Origin: Deinococcus peraridilitoris DSM 19664
GTDB lineage: Bacteria; Deinococcota; Deinococci; Deinococcales; Deinococcaceae
DNA length: 64,000 nucleotides
NCBI RefSeq assembly: GCF_000317835.1
Contig: NC_019793.1
Location: forward strand, 3,636,001 to 3,700,000
Direction: 5' to 3'
Shown here: one piece after another, positions 50,279-59,732 of the stretch
How the letters are laid out: each line of letters starts with the position of its first letter
How positions within the stretch are numbered: the first letter of the stretch is position 1
Notes under the pieces: model-generated
Database searches by the model: none
The model's input: only the letters and a program-made list of their open reading frames with translations
Told to the model about the DNA's origin: nothing
Position numbers and translations under genes: made by a program

Positions 50279-52921
50279 ATGAAATATACCCAAGCACTCA
50301 CGTTGGTGATGTTGTTGACTGCCTGCGGGCAGCAGGTTTCTCCGAAGTCAGCTTCGGCAAGTGCTGCGGCTCAATCTCAGACCGTTCAGGCACAGAAAGC
50401 GGACAAGGATTCCAAAGCTGCCCCAGCTTGTCTGCTCGCGACGCCTGCTACCCCTATTTACACCGTGCAGGGACCCGGTGCCACAAGTCCGCTGGTAGGA
50501 CAACCTGTCACCGTTCAGGGCGTCGTGGTGGGGGTATTCGAGAAACTTGGCGGCTTTTTTGTTCAGGATTACCTGGGAGACGGCAACCGGGCGACTTCCG
50601 ACGGAATTTTCGTATTCGGCAAGCAGGCGGTGAAGGCAGGCGACTTCGTCAAGCTCAGCGGAACCGTGAGCGAGTTCAAGGGCGCCAACCAGACCGACTC
50701 CCAGACGCAGATCGACAAGGTGAGCAACCTGGAAGTCTGCGCGTCGGGCTACTGGGTGCAGTCGACCAAAATCAACCTTCCTGTTGCTTCGCGTGCACAG
50801 CTCGAAGCCTTCGAGGGCATGGCCGTGCATTTCGAGCAGACGCTCACGGTGACCGAAGTGTTCGCGCTCGGCCGCTTCGGGGAACTCTCGCTGTCGGCCG
50901 ACGGACGCCTGTTCAATCCCACCAACGGCAACACGGAATCGACCCTGGAGCAGAACAAACTGCGCCGGATCATTCTCGACGACGGCAGCACCGCTTCAAA
51001 TCCGGTGCCCACGCCTTATCTCAGCGACCCGTCGTCGAGCGGCACCCGCCGCGTCGGTGACACTGTCAAGAAGCTGTCCGGCATCCTGAGCTTTGCCTTC
51101 GACCAGTACCGCATCCAGCCCACTGCCGAGCCGCAGTTCGTCAACGCCAACAAGCGCACCGCGCGCCCCAAGGACGTCGGGGGCAGCCTCAAGGTCGCCA
51201 GTTTCAACGTGCTGAACTATTTCACGGATTTCGGCCAGCGCGGCGCGAACAACGCGGCCGAGTTCGAGCGGCAGCAGGCCAAGATCGTGGCCGCCATCAC
51301 GGCCATCGACGCCGATGTGCTGGGGCTGATCGAAATGCAGAACAACGGTGACGTGGCCCTGCAAAACCTCGTCGCTGCCCTCAACGCGGCCTATGGCAGC
51401 GAAATCTACCGTGCCCTCCTGACCGGTACCCTCGGCACGGACGCCATCAAACAGGCCATCATCTACAAGCCGGGCAAGGTCAACCTGATCGGACGGTACA
51501 AGACCGACAGCAGCAGCGTGCTCGACCGGCCGACCCTCGCCCAGACCTTTCAACACGTCGGCGGCCACGGTGTCTTCACCGTGGCCGTAAACCACTTCAA
51601 GAGCAAGGGTTGCGGCACGGCAAGCGGTGAAAACGCGGATCTGGGACAGGGTTGCTGGAACGCGAAGCGCGTACAGCAAGCACAGGCCCTGGTGGAGTTC
51701 GCGGAAAAGCTGCGCGCGGAGAGCGGCGACACCGATGTGCTGATGATCGGTGATTTGAACGCCTACGGTGCCGAGGACCCCATCAGGACACTGCAGGGCG
51801 CGGGCTTCGAGAGCCTCAACCTGCGCGTTCCGGCCGAAGAGCGCTACTCGTACGTGTTCGACGGCCAGAGCGGCTACCTCGACCACGCCCTGTCGACGGC
51901 CAGCCTGTCACCCCAGGTCAGCGGCATCACCGAGTGGCACATCAACAGCGACGAGCCGATCGTGCTCGACTACAACCTCGAGTTCAAAACGGACGACCGC
52001 TTTGCCGCGACGCCGTACCGCTCGAGCGACCACGACCCGGTCGTGGTTGGTCTGCAGCTGAACGCAGACCCGCTGCGGGCTGCCCAACCCTACGTCAGCG
52101 TCACGGCGCCGGTCCGTGCCCAGGCCGGTCAGGATGTCGAATTGCAGGTCGCTGCCGAGCCGGGCCGTGGCAGCAGTCTCCAGTCCCTGGAGATCAACTG
52201 GGGCGACGGGCAGATCGACACCCTGCAAAGCGGCACCACGAGTGCAGTGCACGTTTATGCCAGCGCTGGCACCTACAACATCACCGCGACGGCCTCCGAT
52301 GTCAGCGGCGCGGTATCCAGCCACAGCGCCACGATTACCGTCAGTCCGGCGCCTTCCTCGAACGACGGCAAGGTCGTGATCAGCCAGGTCTACGGCGGCG
52401 GTGGCAACTCCGGCGCCACCCTCAAGAACGATTTCATCGAGCTCCACAATCTGGGAAGCACCCCGGTCTCGCTTGAGGGGTGGTCGGTGCAGTACGCTTC
52501 TGCGTCTGGCTCCACGTGGCAGAAGACCAACCTCGGCGGCATCGTCGCGCCCGGCGGATACTACCTGATCCAGCAAGCTGCCGGAGCGGGCGGCACCGAG
52601 AGCCTGCCTGCTGCGGACGCGACCGGTAGCATTGCTATGGCCGCGAGTGCAGGCAAAGTCGCACTCGTCAAGACCACCACCGCCCTCACCTGCGGCGCGA
52701 CCTGCGCGGGTGACGCCAATGTCGCCGATTTTGTCGGGTACGGCGCCAGCAACAACTTCCTGGGCGCCGCGCCCGCGCCCGCCCTGAGCGCCACCGCGTC
52801 CGCCCTTCGCAAGGCGGGACGCTGCCAGAACACGCCCGACAACGGCGCCGACTTCGCTACCTTCACCCCTGCGGTAGCCAGCACCTTCAACAGCGCCAGC
52901 CCTGCCAACACCTGCCCCTGA
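50279..52921 (+). CDS. ExeM/NucH-family extracellular nuclease, lipoprotein
   Basis: 880 residues. A short signal with lipobox LTAC (Cys16) suggests surface anchoring. Then an OB-fold-like domain (about 60-200), an endonuclease/exonuclease/phosphatase domain (about 300-595, SLKVASFNVLNYF, LIEMQNN, VNHFKSKG, IGDLNAYG, SSDHDPV), a PKD domain (about 600-690) and a C-terminal lamin-tail domain (about 692-800, VVISQVYGGGGNSGATLKNDFIELHN). It degrades extracellular DNA. In many ExeM proteins the lamin-tail domain comes first; here it is last. Confidence 0.88.
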   Translation: MKYTQALTLVMLLTACGQQVSPKSASASAAAQSQTVQAQKADKDSKAAPACLLATPATPIYTVQGPGATSPLVGQPVTVQGVVVGVFEKLGGFFVQDYLGDGNRATSDGIFVFGKQAVKAGDFVKLSGTVSEFKGANQTDSQTQIDKVSNLEVCASGYWVQSTKINLPVASRAQLEAFEGMAVHFEQTLTVTEVFALGRFGELSLSADGRLFNPTNGNTESTLEQNKLRRIILDDGSTASNPVPTPYLSDPSSSGTRRVGDTVKKLSGILSFAFDQYRIQPTAEPQFVNANKRTARPKDVGGSLKVASFNVLNYFTDFGQRGANNAAEFERQQAKIVAAITAIDADVLGLIEMQNNGDVALQNLVAALNAAYGSEIYRALLTGTLGTDAIKQAIIYKPGKVNLIGRYKTDSSSVLDRPTLAQTFQHVGGHGVFTVAVNHFKSKGCGTASGENADLGQGCWNAKRVQQAQALVEFAEKLRAESGDTDVLMIGDLNAYGAEDPIRTLQGAGFESLNLRVPAEERYSYVFDGQSGYLDHALSTASLSPQVSGITEWHINSDEPIVLDYNLEFKTDDRFAATPYRSSDHDPVVVGLQLNADPLRAAQPYVSVTAPVRAQAGQDVELQVAAEPGRGSSLQSLEINWGDGQIDTLQSGTTSAVHVYASAGTYNITATASDVSGAVSSHSATITVSPAPSSNDGKVVISQVYGGGGNSGATLKNDFIELHNLGSTPVSLEGWSVQYASASGSTWQKTNLGGIVAPGGYYLIQQAAGAGGTESLPAADATGSIAMAASAGKVALVKTTTALTCGATCAGDANVADFVGYGASNNFLGAAPAPALSATASALRKAGRCQNTPDNGADFATFTPAVASTFNSASPANTCP

Positions 52922-52933
52922 GCGTCAACCCGA

Positions 52934-52963
52934 AAGCGCCCGCTCCTAACAGAGCGGGCGCTT
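52934..52963. terminator. Hairpin between nuclease and convergent peptidase
   Basis: AAGCGCCCGCTC and its complement form a 12-bp stem over 6 nt, 13 nt after the nuclease stop; can serve both converging genes. Confidence 0.75.
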
Positions 52964-52980
52964 CGCAGTCCAAATTCGGG

Positions 52981-54075
52981 TCAGGTACGCTCCGCACCGT
53001 CTTTCAGCCACAGGCGAAATGCCTCGTCCATGGCCTCGAAGCTCTTCCCAAAAGAGGCGGTGCTGGCCTCACCGAGGTCTGCTCCACGCGCAACACGCTC
53101 CATGAAGTCGGTCAGGGCGCCCATGCCATGCAGTTCTACGGCGAAGCGCACAAAGGCGTACCCTTGCGCGTAGACATAACCCCATAAGGCGTCAGGTGTC
53201 GACTCGAAGACCGCCAGACGCGAAAATTCAGGCAGCTCTCCGCGCTTCTGCCAGTTGGCCGAACGTTGCAGGTACGTCTCACGCTGCGTTGCGGGCCAGC
53301 CTGTCGACGCGACATACTGGGCGATTCCTTCGTGCAGCCACCACGGGAGGCGCGCCTGACCCGCGCCATAGCGCTCGAAGACGGCATGGTGCGTGAGTTC
53401 GTGCAGCAGGGTGCTGCGCGACCCGGGCCAACCGGGCCGCGCCAGCTTGACGGCCTCGCCCGGTTCGTTCCAGCCCGCGACAGGCTGCAGCGACAGCTGC
53501 ACGCTCGCGGAGAGCGCTTCGGAAGACGAATACAGCTTGAGCACCGGTTGTGGCGCTGCCGGAAAGCCCAGTTCACGCGCAACCTGTGACTGGAGCGCGC
53601 CCAGCTCAGAGGCCATGGCTCGGGCGGTGGCTTCCTGCTGGTCTTGCCACAGGACCCGTGCACCGCCGACCTGCACTTCATTCCAGCGTTCCCCCGCATA
53701 ACGCCACGCCCCGTTAACCTTTCGAAACTCCGCGGCGAACGTGGCGGAGCGGGCAGTCTCCTCCCGCCGCCACGCCCAGCGAAGGTCGGCGTACGCAACT
53801 GCGTCCTCGACCGCGATGTTGCTCGCAGTGATGGTCAGGGACTTCGGTGGCTTGCTTTGCCAGTCCCGCACGAAGTTGCGGTGCTCAGCGGCGAACACCG
53901 GCTCGCGCAGATCCACCAGCCGCAGGTAAGCCGGCCCATCCCCGCGCGAGATGGTGGCTTCCATTTCGCGCACGACCTGCTCGACGCTGGCGCGCTCGTT
54001 GACCTGAGCCAGCGCCAGCGGTGCGGTGGCAAACGCCACGGTGAGGCACACCCGGCCGAATACGAATTGCAGCAT
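52981..54075 (-). CDS. Secreted gluzincin metallopeptidase (peptidase MA-like)
   Basis: 364 residues with a signal peptide ending about Ala23 (LALA-Q). The zinc motif HELTHH at 225-230 with the third ligand Glu249 in WWLHEGIAQY is intact, as in peptidase-MA/M1-like proteins. The first 140 residues form a SnoaL-like fold. Transcribed leaderless: TAGCAT lies 6 nt before the ATG. It cuts peptides outside the cytoplasm; the substrate is unknown. Confidence 0.85.
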   Translation of the reverse strand: MLQFVFGRVCLTVAFATAPLALAQVNERASVEQVVREMEATISRGDGPAYLRLVDLREPVFAAEHRNFVRDWQSKPPKSLTITASNIAVEDAVAYADLRWAWRREETARSATFAAEFRKVNGAWRYAGERWNEVQVGGARVLWQDQQEATARAMASELGALQSQVARELGFPAAPQPVLKLYSSSEALSASVQLSLQPVAGWNEPGEAVKLARPGWPGSRSTLLHELTHHAVFERYGAGQARLPWWLHEGIAQYVASTGWPATQRETYLQRSANWQKRGELPEFSRLAVFESTPDALWGYVYAQGYAFVRFAVELHGMGALTDFMERVARGADLGEASTASFGKSFEAMDEAFRLWLKDGAERT

Positions 54076-54165
54076 GGTTGCATGCTAGAGCGTGGGTCCT
54101 GGGCTGCATGAGGTGGAGGCGAGAAGAAGAGAAGGACCGGGGCGCTGCGTGGCATGCTGGGCACG

Positions 54166-54876
54166 ATGACCCGCAGACCCGCAGGCGATGCCTTCGCCCT
54201 GATTTTCGATATGGACGGCGTTATTGCCGATACGGTGGAATATCACTACCAATCGTGGCAGCGCCTCGCCGACGAGGAGGGCATTGTGTTCTCCCGCCCC
54301 GACAATGACCGGCTGCTGGGGCGCTCGCGCCGTGAAGCGCTCGGGGTCTTGCTGGGCGCACGGACGCTGAGCGAGACGGAAGAGCAGGCATGGATGAGGC
54401 GCAAGCAGGACTATTTCCTGGAAGCCCTCACACGTTCGGACTTCGGACCCGACCACGCGCTTCCGGGCGTACGTGAGTTGCTCAGCGAGGCCCGCCTGCA
54501 CGGGGTGCCCACCGGCCTCGCCTCATCGAGTCGCAACGTCACCATCGTGCTTGAAATGCTTGCGCTACAAAGCGCCTTTGATGTCGTTGCCGACGCTTCG
54601 GTCGTGGCGAACCTCAAGCCAGCACCGGACGTTTTTGTTTGGGTCGCGGGGCGTCTCGGTTTCCCCCCACGTCAGTGTGTCGTCTTTGAAGACGCGCCCG
54701 CCGGAGTGCAGGCTGCATTGTCCGGAGGCTTTCAGGTGGTGGGCCTGGGGCCGGTTTCGCGGGTTGGCGCTGCGCACCGGGTGTTGACCGACTTGGGCGG
54801 CTCGCGCCTCGCGGATTTCGCTCCGCCCTGGCCAGGCCCGTCCGGTACCGAAACGGGCGGCAACCTGCTCTCTTGA
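54166..54876 (+). CDS. HAD-superfamily phosphatase / beta-phosphoglucomutase-like
   Basis: 236 residues from ATG 54166 (an in-frame ATG at 54154 adds four). Nucleophile motif FDMDGVIADT, cap with LLGRSRREALG, motif II ASSSR, motif III lysine in LKPAPDVF and motif IV EDAPAGVQAA. It resembles beta-phosphoglucomutase and related sugar-phosphate phosphatases. The gene is 46 nt upstream of the SDR start. Substrate not readable. Confidence 0.85.
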   Translation: MTRRPAGDAFALIFDMDGVIADTVEYHYQSWQRLADEEGIVFSRPDNDRLLGRSRREALGVLLGARTLSETEEQAWMRRKQDYFLEALTRSDFGPDHALPGVRELLSEARLHGVPTGLASSSRNVTIVLEMLALQSAFDVVADASVVANLKPAPDVFVWVAGRLGFPPRQCVVFEDAPAGVQAALSGGFQVVGLGPVSRVGAAHRVLTDLGGSRLADFAPPWPGPSGTETGGNLLS

Positions 54877-54922
54877 AGTGGCTCTGTCGCGGCGCTCATG
54901 CAGGGCGCTAAACTCGAAAACG

Positions 54923-55612
54923 ATGACCGAGCACCGCAAGACCGCCCTGATCACCGGCGCCACCGGAGGCATTGGCAGTGCTCTGGCCGAGTGCCTCGCG
55001 TCGGACTATCACCTCATTCTGGCCGGGCGTGACGGGGCCAAGCTGGCCGATCTCGCCGAGCGTTTCCCTGAAGCCCGCGTGCTGGCGCTGCACCTCGACC
55101 AGCCGGCTTCGCTGGCCGACGCGGTACACGGCATCGACCGTCTCGATGCCTTGATTCACAATGCCGGCGTGGTGGACCTGGCCACCGTCGAAGCAGCCTC
55201 ACTGGATGAATGGCAACGGACCCTGACCATCAATCTGGTGGCCCCGGCCGAACTGACCCGGCTGCTGCTGCCCGCCTTGCGCGCCGCGCGTGGCCACGTG
55301 CTGTTCGTGAACTCGGGGGCAGGCCTCACCGCCAATCCGGGCTGGGGCAGCTACGCAGCGAGCAAGTTTGGCTTGCGCGCGCTGGCCGACGCCCTGCGTG
55401 GTGAGGAAGCACCTCACGGGGTGCGGGTAACCACCGTGTACCCCGGGCGCACGGCCACCGACATGCAGCGCAAGGTCCGGAACCAGGAGGGCGGCGAGTT
55501 TGTGGCAGAGGCCTACATTCGTCCCGACAGCGTAGCCAGTACGATTCGCGCCGCACTGCTGCTGCCACGCGACGCCCACCTGACGGATCTGACCGTGCGC
55601 CCGGGAAGCTGA
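54923..55612 (+). CDS. Short-chain dehydrogenase/reductase
   Basis: 229 residues. Classical SDR: cofactor motif TGATGGIGSA (11-20), NAG at position about 76 (HNAGVV), and catalytic Ser-x11-Tyr-x3-Lys (VNSGAGLTANPGWGSYAASK). It ends short, as in SDR_c1 members of 220-250 residues. TAAACT at 54909-54914 ends 8 nt before the ATG (leaderless). Substrate unknown. Confidence 0.88.
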   Translation: MTEHRKTALITGATGGIGSALAECLASDYHLILAGRDGAKLADLAERFPEARVLALHLDQPASLADAVHGIDRLDALIHNAGVVDLATVEAASLDEWQRTLTINLVAPAELTRLLLPALRAARGHVLFVNSGAGLTANPGWGSYAASKFGLRALADALRGEEAPHGVRVTTVYPGRTATDMQRKVRNQEGGEFVAEAYIRPDSVASTIRAALLLPRDAHLTDLTVRPGS

Positions 55613-55691
55613 ACACCCATGACGGAAATCGCGCGCGGCGCGGGCAGGCGGGCGCTCCCGGCACTGCCCGCGCCGCTGGCAACTGGTTGAC

Positions 55692-56789
55692 TTACACGCG
55701 ACTGCGTGTCGTGTAGCCTTCGCGTTCCAGCAGTTCGCGCGCCTTCTCCACCTCTTCGGGCATCTCGAATCCCAGACGGACGCTGCCGCCCTGCTCGCGG
55801 ATTGCCAGCACCTCGATGTCCTTGATGTTGATGCCTGCGAAGCCCACGATCTGCGTGATGCGCCCGAGCTCCCCCGCCTTGTCCTCGACCGCGACCAGCA
55901 GGTCGTGTCGGGGGGGCAGCAAACTGCGACGCACGATCGGCAGGCTGTCGCGGGTGCGTTTGCTTTCCCGGGCCGCTTCGAGCAGCTCCTCGGGAGCGCC
56001 GAGCTGGGCTTCCAGGTGGTCGAGTTCCCGGCGAAAGCGTGACAGTGCGTCGCGGAGCGCTGCACGGTTCTCGACGATCATGTCACGGCTCATACGCGGA
56101 TCGCCGCTTGCTACCCGGGTCAGGTCTCGGAAGCCGCCCGCAGCCAGCAGGGCCAGCCGTTCGTCACGCGCGACCATGTGGGTGAGTGCCAGGCTGGTGA
56201 GGTAGGGAAGGTGCGAGATGGTCGCCACCAGCTGGTCGTGCGCGTGTGGCGGCATCACTACCGGCGCGGCACCGAGACTTTCTACAAAGCCGCGAATCCT
56301 GCCCAGCGCGGGCAGCGGCGTGTTCTCGGTGGGAGTGAGGACCCACACGGCGTTCTGCAGCAGCAGCCCGCTGGCGTGCTCGACACCCGCCCGTTCGCTG
56401 CCCGCCATCGGATGACCGGGCACGAAATTCGGCAGGTCCTGCAATTGCTCGCTGACCGGGCCCTTGACGCTGCCCACGTCGGTGAACAGCGCGTCCTTGC
56501 GGGTAAAGCGGGCGATGCGGCGTCCCAGTTCGGGCAGCGCGCTGACCGGCGCCGCGAGCACGACCAGGTCGACCTGTTCGAGCCACGGGCCGGGATCGAG
56601 CTGTGCCTCGTCGATCACGCCCAGGGCGATGGCGTTGTTGAGCACCTGCGCGTTCTGGTCAAGGCCGATCACGCGGTCGGCCAGCAACAGGTTCTTGACG
56701 CGCAGGGCGACGCTGCCGCCGATCAGGCCCACGCCGGCGATCAACACCGTGGGAAACGGACGAGCGGACGATTCTTGCGGGGCGGACAT
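55692..56789 (-). CDS. tyrA: Prephenate dehydrogenase with ACT domain
   Basis: 365 residues from ATG 56789. It makes 4-hydroxyphenylpyruvate from prephenate for tyrosine. Rossmann motif VLIAGVGLIGGSVA, FTDVGSVKG, VPGHPMAGSERAG (catalytic His) and SHLPYLTSLALTH are present. The last 75 residues form an ACT domain (VAVEDKAGELGRITQIVGFAGINIKDIEV), which usually binds tyrosine as feedback inhibitor. TACACT lies 7 nt before the ATG; the divergent dipeptidase starts 118 nt away. Confidence 0.95.
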   Translation of the reverse strand: MSAPQESSARPFPTVLIAGVGLIGGSVALRVKNLLLADRVIGLDQNAQVLNNAIALGVIDEAQLDPGPWLEQVDLVVLAAPVSALPELGRRIARFTRKDALFTDVGSVKGPVSEQLQDLPNFVPGHPMAGSERAGVEHASGLLLQNAVWVLTPTENTPLPALGRIRGFVESLGAAPVVMPPHAHDQLVATISHLPYLTSLALTHMVARDERLALLAAGGFRDLTRVASGDPRMSRDMIVENRAALRDALSRFRRELDHLEAQLGAPEELLEAARESKRTRDSLPIVRRSLLPPRHDLLVAVEDKAGELGRITQIVGFAGINIKDIEVLAIREQGGSVRLGFEMPEEVEKARELLEREGYTTRSRV

Positions 56790-56906
56790 GCGCGCAAGTG
56801 TAATACAAAGGGCCAGCGTGTGCAGCGAGACACGTCTGCCCAGGGCCGGTCCGGGCGCCCTGGTGTTCATGCCGCAGCTCTTCGGCGCGCATGGTACGCT
56901 CCCGTC

Positions 56907-58250
56907 ATGTTCACATCCGATCTTTCTGAAACTTTCGAGCGGGCCCGCCGTGACCTGGCGGATCTGGTCAAACTGCAAAGTGTGAGTGCGCAGGGCCGTC
57001 AGCTGCCCGAGACGGCGGACGCGGTAACGGTGCTGCTGGAGGCTGAGGGTTTTACCGTCAAGCGCTATGAGGGCCAGGTGGCCCCGGTGCTGATTGCCGA
57101 GGCAGGCCAGGGCGCGCGTACCGTGCTGCTCTACAACCACTACGACGTGCAGCCGGAGACGCCGCTGGAACTGTGGGACAGCCCGCCCTTCGAACTGACC
57201 GAGCGGGCGGGCCGACTTTACGGACGCGGTGCGAGCGATGACAAAGGTGAACTGATTTCACGGCTCGGCGCCCTGCGGGCACTGAAGGCGTCCTGCGATG
57301 GTGAGCTGCCCTTTCGGGTGCGCTGGTTGATCGAGGGTGAAGAGGAGATCGGCAGCCCCAGCTTGGCCAGGATCGTGCGTGAGCACGCCGATGAGCTGCG
57401 CGCTGACTTCTGCTGGTGGGAATTCGGCACCATCGATCCGGCCGGTCGCCCGGTCCTGTACGCGGGGCTCAAGGGCATCTTGTGCCTGGAGCTGCGCGCC
57501 CGGGTGGCGCAGTCCGACTTGCATTCGCAATTCGGCGCGGTCGTGGACAATCCGCTTTACCAGCTGGCGCGGGCGCTCTCGTCGATGCGCGACGAGCAAG
57601 GCCGGGTGACGATCGAGGGCTTTCATGACGACGTGCGTCCTGCGTCGGAGGCCGACCTGGGTGCGGTGTCGCGCATTCCGGATGAGTCGTCCGCCCTGCA
57701 GGAAACTTACGGCATCACCGGGTTTCTGGGGAATGCGAGTGGCGCGGAATTCTACCGGCGTCTGGCCCTTGAGCCGGTCCTGAACATCAACGGCGTGCAT
57801 GGCGGTTACGGTGATGCGGGGAGCAAGACCGTATTGCCGGCAACGGCGTTTGCCAAACTGGATTTTCGTCTGGTGCCCGACCAGTCGCCTTCGCGGGTTG
57901 CGCAACTGGTGCGCGAGCATCTCGCGCGCATCGGCCTGGCCGATGTCGAGGTGGTTGAACTCGAATCGCACGAAGAACCCGCCCGCTCGGACCTGACCCA
58001 TCCACTGGTACAACTGGCCGTCGCAACAGCACGCGACGTGTACGGAGCCGAACCGGTACTGCACCCGTCGAGCGGGGGCAGTGGTCCGATGCATCCCTTT
58101 ATCGAATACCTGGGAATGCCGGTGGTGGCCATGGGCATCGGGAACCTGGGTGGTCGGGTCCACGCACCCAATGAAAATATCCGCCTGGAAGACTTTCAGA
58201 ACGGCATTCGCTTCGGCGCCGAGTTCTTCCGGCGCTTGGCGCAGTACTGA
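56907..58250 (+). CDS. M20-family dipeptidase
   Basis: 447 residues from ATG 56907. Zinc ligands and catalytic residues are visible: HYDVQP (His, Asp), RGASDDKG, EGEEEIGS (catalytic Glu) and the late GGSGPMHPF and NENIRLEDF. The dimerisation domain sits between. It resembles dipeptidases of the CNDP/PepV type. A cytoplasmic peptide-hydrolysis role is likely. TACGCT lies 6 nt before the ATG (leaderless). Confidence 0.9.
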   Translation: MFTSDLSETFERARRDLADLVKLQSVSAQGRQLPETADAVTVLLEAEGFTVKRYEGQVAPVLIAEAGQGARTVLLYNHYDVQPETPLELWDSPPFELTERAGRLYGRGASDDKGELISRLGALRALKASCDGELPFRVRWLIEGEEEIGSPSLARIVREHADELRADFCWWEFGTIDPAGRPVLYAGLKGILCLELRARVAQSDLHSQFGAVVDNPLYQLARALSSMRDEQGRVTIEGFHDDVRPASEADLGAVSRIPDESSALQETYGITGFLGNASGAEFYRRLALEPVLNINGVHGGYGDAGSKTVLPATAFAKLDFRLVPDQSPSRVAQLVREHLARIGLADVEVVELESHEEPARSDLTHPLVQLAVATARDVYGAEPVLHPSSGGSGPMHPFIEYLGMPVVAMGIGNLGGRVHAPNENIRLEDFQNGIRFGAEFFRRLAQY

Positions 58251-58346
58251 CCTGCACCCCATTTGGAATTTTGGATGCAGTACAATTTGCCGGATGACAA
58301 CGCATGACGCGGGCAGCCCGGGCTGTCCGCCGGAATCGAGGCTGGT

Positions 58347-59636
58347 GTGAATCGACCCCTGATCATGATGCTTTCCGGCGCCCTGCTTGCGGGCGCTTCC
58401 GTCTCCTGCGCGCAGGCGGGTGCGAGCCCCGCTGCCGAACTGCCGCTCGGTGAGCAGGCCCGGGTATTTCCTGGTGCCAGCGACATCCGAGTTCAGCGTG
58501 CCGCCGACGGCCGCATCACCCTGTCGGGCAAGCTCGATGGTGTGGCGTTCGCGGCCAAATTGCCCGCTGTCTGGAACAAGAGCACCCTGCTGTATGCGCA
58601 CGGTTATGTGCAGCCCACGTCTAGCGAGCCGGACCCGGCGCAAACCGTGGAGAGCGCTTTCCTGAACACACCGCTCAACCAGGGATACGCCGTTGCGGCC
58701 TCCGCTTACCGCAAGACCGGGTACGCCGTGAACAGTGGGATCGAGCGTACCGCGCGTCTGAAAGCGTTTATGGATACCCTGGGCTCGGTGCGGGCCTACG
58801 CGGTCGGTCACTCGATGGGCGGCAACATCGTGGTGGGCCTCGTCGAGAAGTTTCCGAACGCGTTCGTGGGTGCGCTGTCGCTGTGCGGCGTCACGGGCGG
58901 CTGGTATGAGGAACAGCGGTACCTGACAGACTTTCGGCTGATCTATGACGTCCTTACGCGCAACACGCCCTACGCCTTGCCAGGCAGCGGGAACATCCTC
59001 GAACCCCATCCGGGCCTGACGGTCGAGGCCGTGCAGAAATCCGTCGGGAATCTGTTCGCCTCAGCAGCCAGAAACGCCACTGGTCCGGAGGCGCAACTCG
59101 TGGGCGCGGTGGCGGGTTTTGCGGGCGCCCATCCCGATCCGGTCTCGTTTGTCACTGCGCTGGCAGGAAGCGCTTACGGTCTAACCGACTCGCTGGCCAC
59201 CACCGGTGGAAACGCCTACAGCAATGTCGGCAAGCGGTACCAGAGCCGAGACCCGCGCTTTGCGGGTTTGGAAGCGCGCGTCAACTCCGGAGTTGAGCGC
59301 CTGCAGGCTGATGCGCGGGCCGCCGACTATCTCCGCGCCAACTATTCACCGATGGGACGGTTCACGGCCAAGGTGCTCAGCGTGCACAACACCATCGACC
59401 CACTGGTGCCCTACGAGCATGCGGCGATCTTTCGGCGCACCGTCTCGGCGGCGGAAAATCTGGACAATCTGGTGCAGCAGACCGTCGACCCTTTGCCCTG
59501 GCAGCAGGCCAGCGTGACCAACTCCGGGCACTGCCATTTCTCCAAGCGCGAGCACGATATCGCCTGGGAGACCCTTCGGCTGTGGACGGAGCACGGCGTC
59601 AAACCACAGGACGGCAAAAACATCACCGCCAAGTAA
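58347..59636 (+). CDS. Secreted alpha/beta hydrolase
   Basis: 429 residues, GTG start, with a signal peptide ending around residue 25. Nucleophile Ser156 in GHSMGG, acid Asp in NTIDPLVPYEH and His in SGHCHF form the expected triad. Close to esterases/lipases with a tannase-like or lysophospholipase-like cap. The Cys at position 21 follows SVS, which is a poor lipobox, so a free secreted form is more likely. Substrate unknown. Confidence 0.82.
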   Translation: MNRPLIMMLSGALLAGASVSCAQAGASPAAELPLGEQARVFPGASDIRVQRAADGRITLSGKLDGVAFAAKLPAVWNKSTLLYAHGYVQPTSSEPDPAQTVESAFLNTPLNQGYAVAASAYRKTGYAVNSGIERTARLKAFMDTLGSVRAYAVGHSMGGNIVVGLVEKFPNAFVGALSLCGVTGGWYEEQRYLTDFRLIYDVLTRNTPYALPGSGNILEPHPGLTVEAVQKSVGNLFASAARNATGPEAQLVGAVAGFAGAHPDPVSFVTALAGSAYGLTDSLATTGGNAYSNVGKRYQSRDPRFAGLEARVNSGVERLQADARAADYLRANYSPMGRFTAKVLSVHNTIDPLVPYEHAAIFRRTVSAAENLDNLVQQTVDPLPWQQASVTNSGHCHFSKREHDIAWETLRLWTEHGVKPQDGKNITAK

Positions 59637-59650
59637 CCAGGCAGAGACTG

Positions 59651-59690
59651 TTTTGACCACGCTGCCCCGTTTCCAGCCGCGTGGTCAAAA
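59651..59690. terminator. First hairpin after the hydrolase gene
   Basis: TTTTGACCACGC pairs with GCGTGGTCAAAA over a 16-nt loop, starting 14 nt after the hydrolase stop. It lies directly before a second, perfect palindrome. Confidence 0.7.
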
Positions 59691-59720
59691 GCAAGAGGGA
59701 CCCGATCGGGTCCCTCTTGC
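59691..59720. terminator. 30-bp perfect palindrome
   Basis: GCAAGAGGGACCCGA followed directly by its reverse complement, centre GATC. It lies 12 nt from the subtilisin stop and serves the minus-strand subtilisin and plus-strand hydrolase transcripts. Confidence 0.8.
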
Positions 59721-59732
59721 CTTGTTCCAGCC

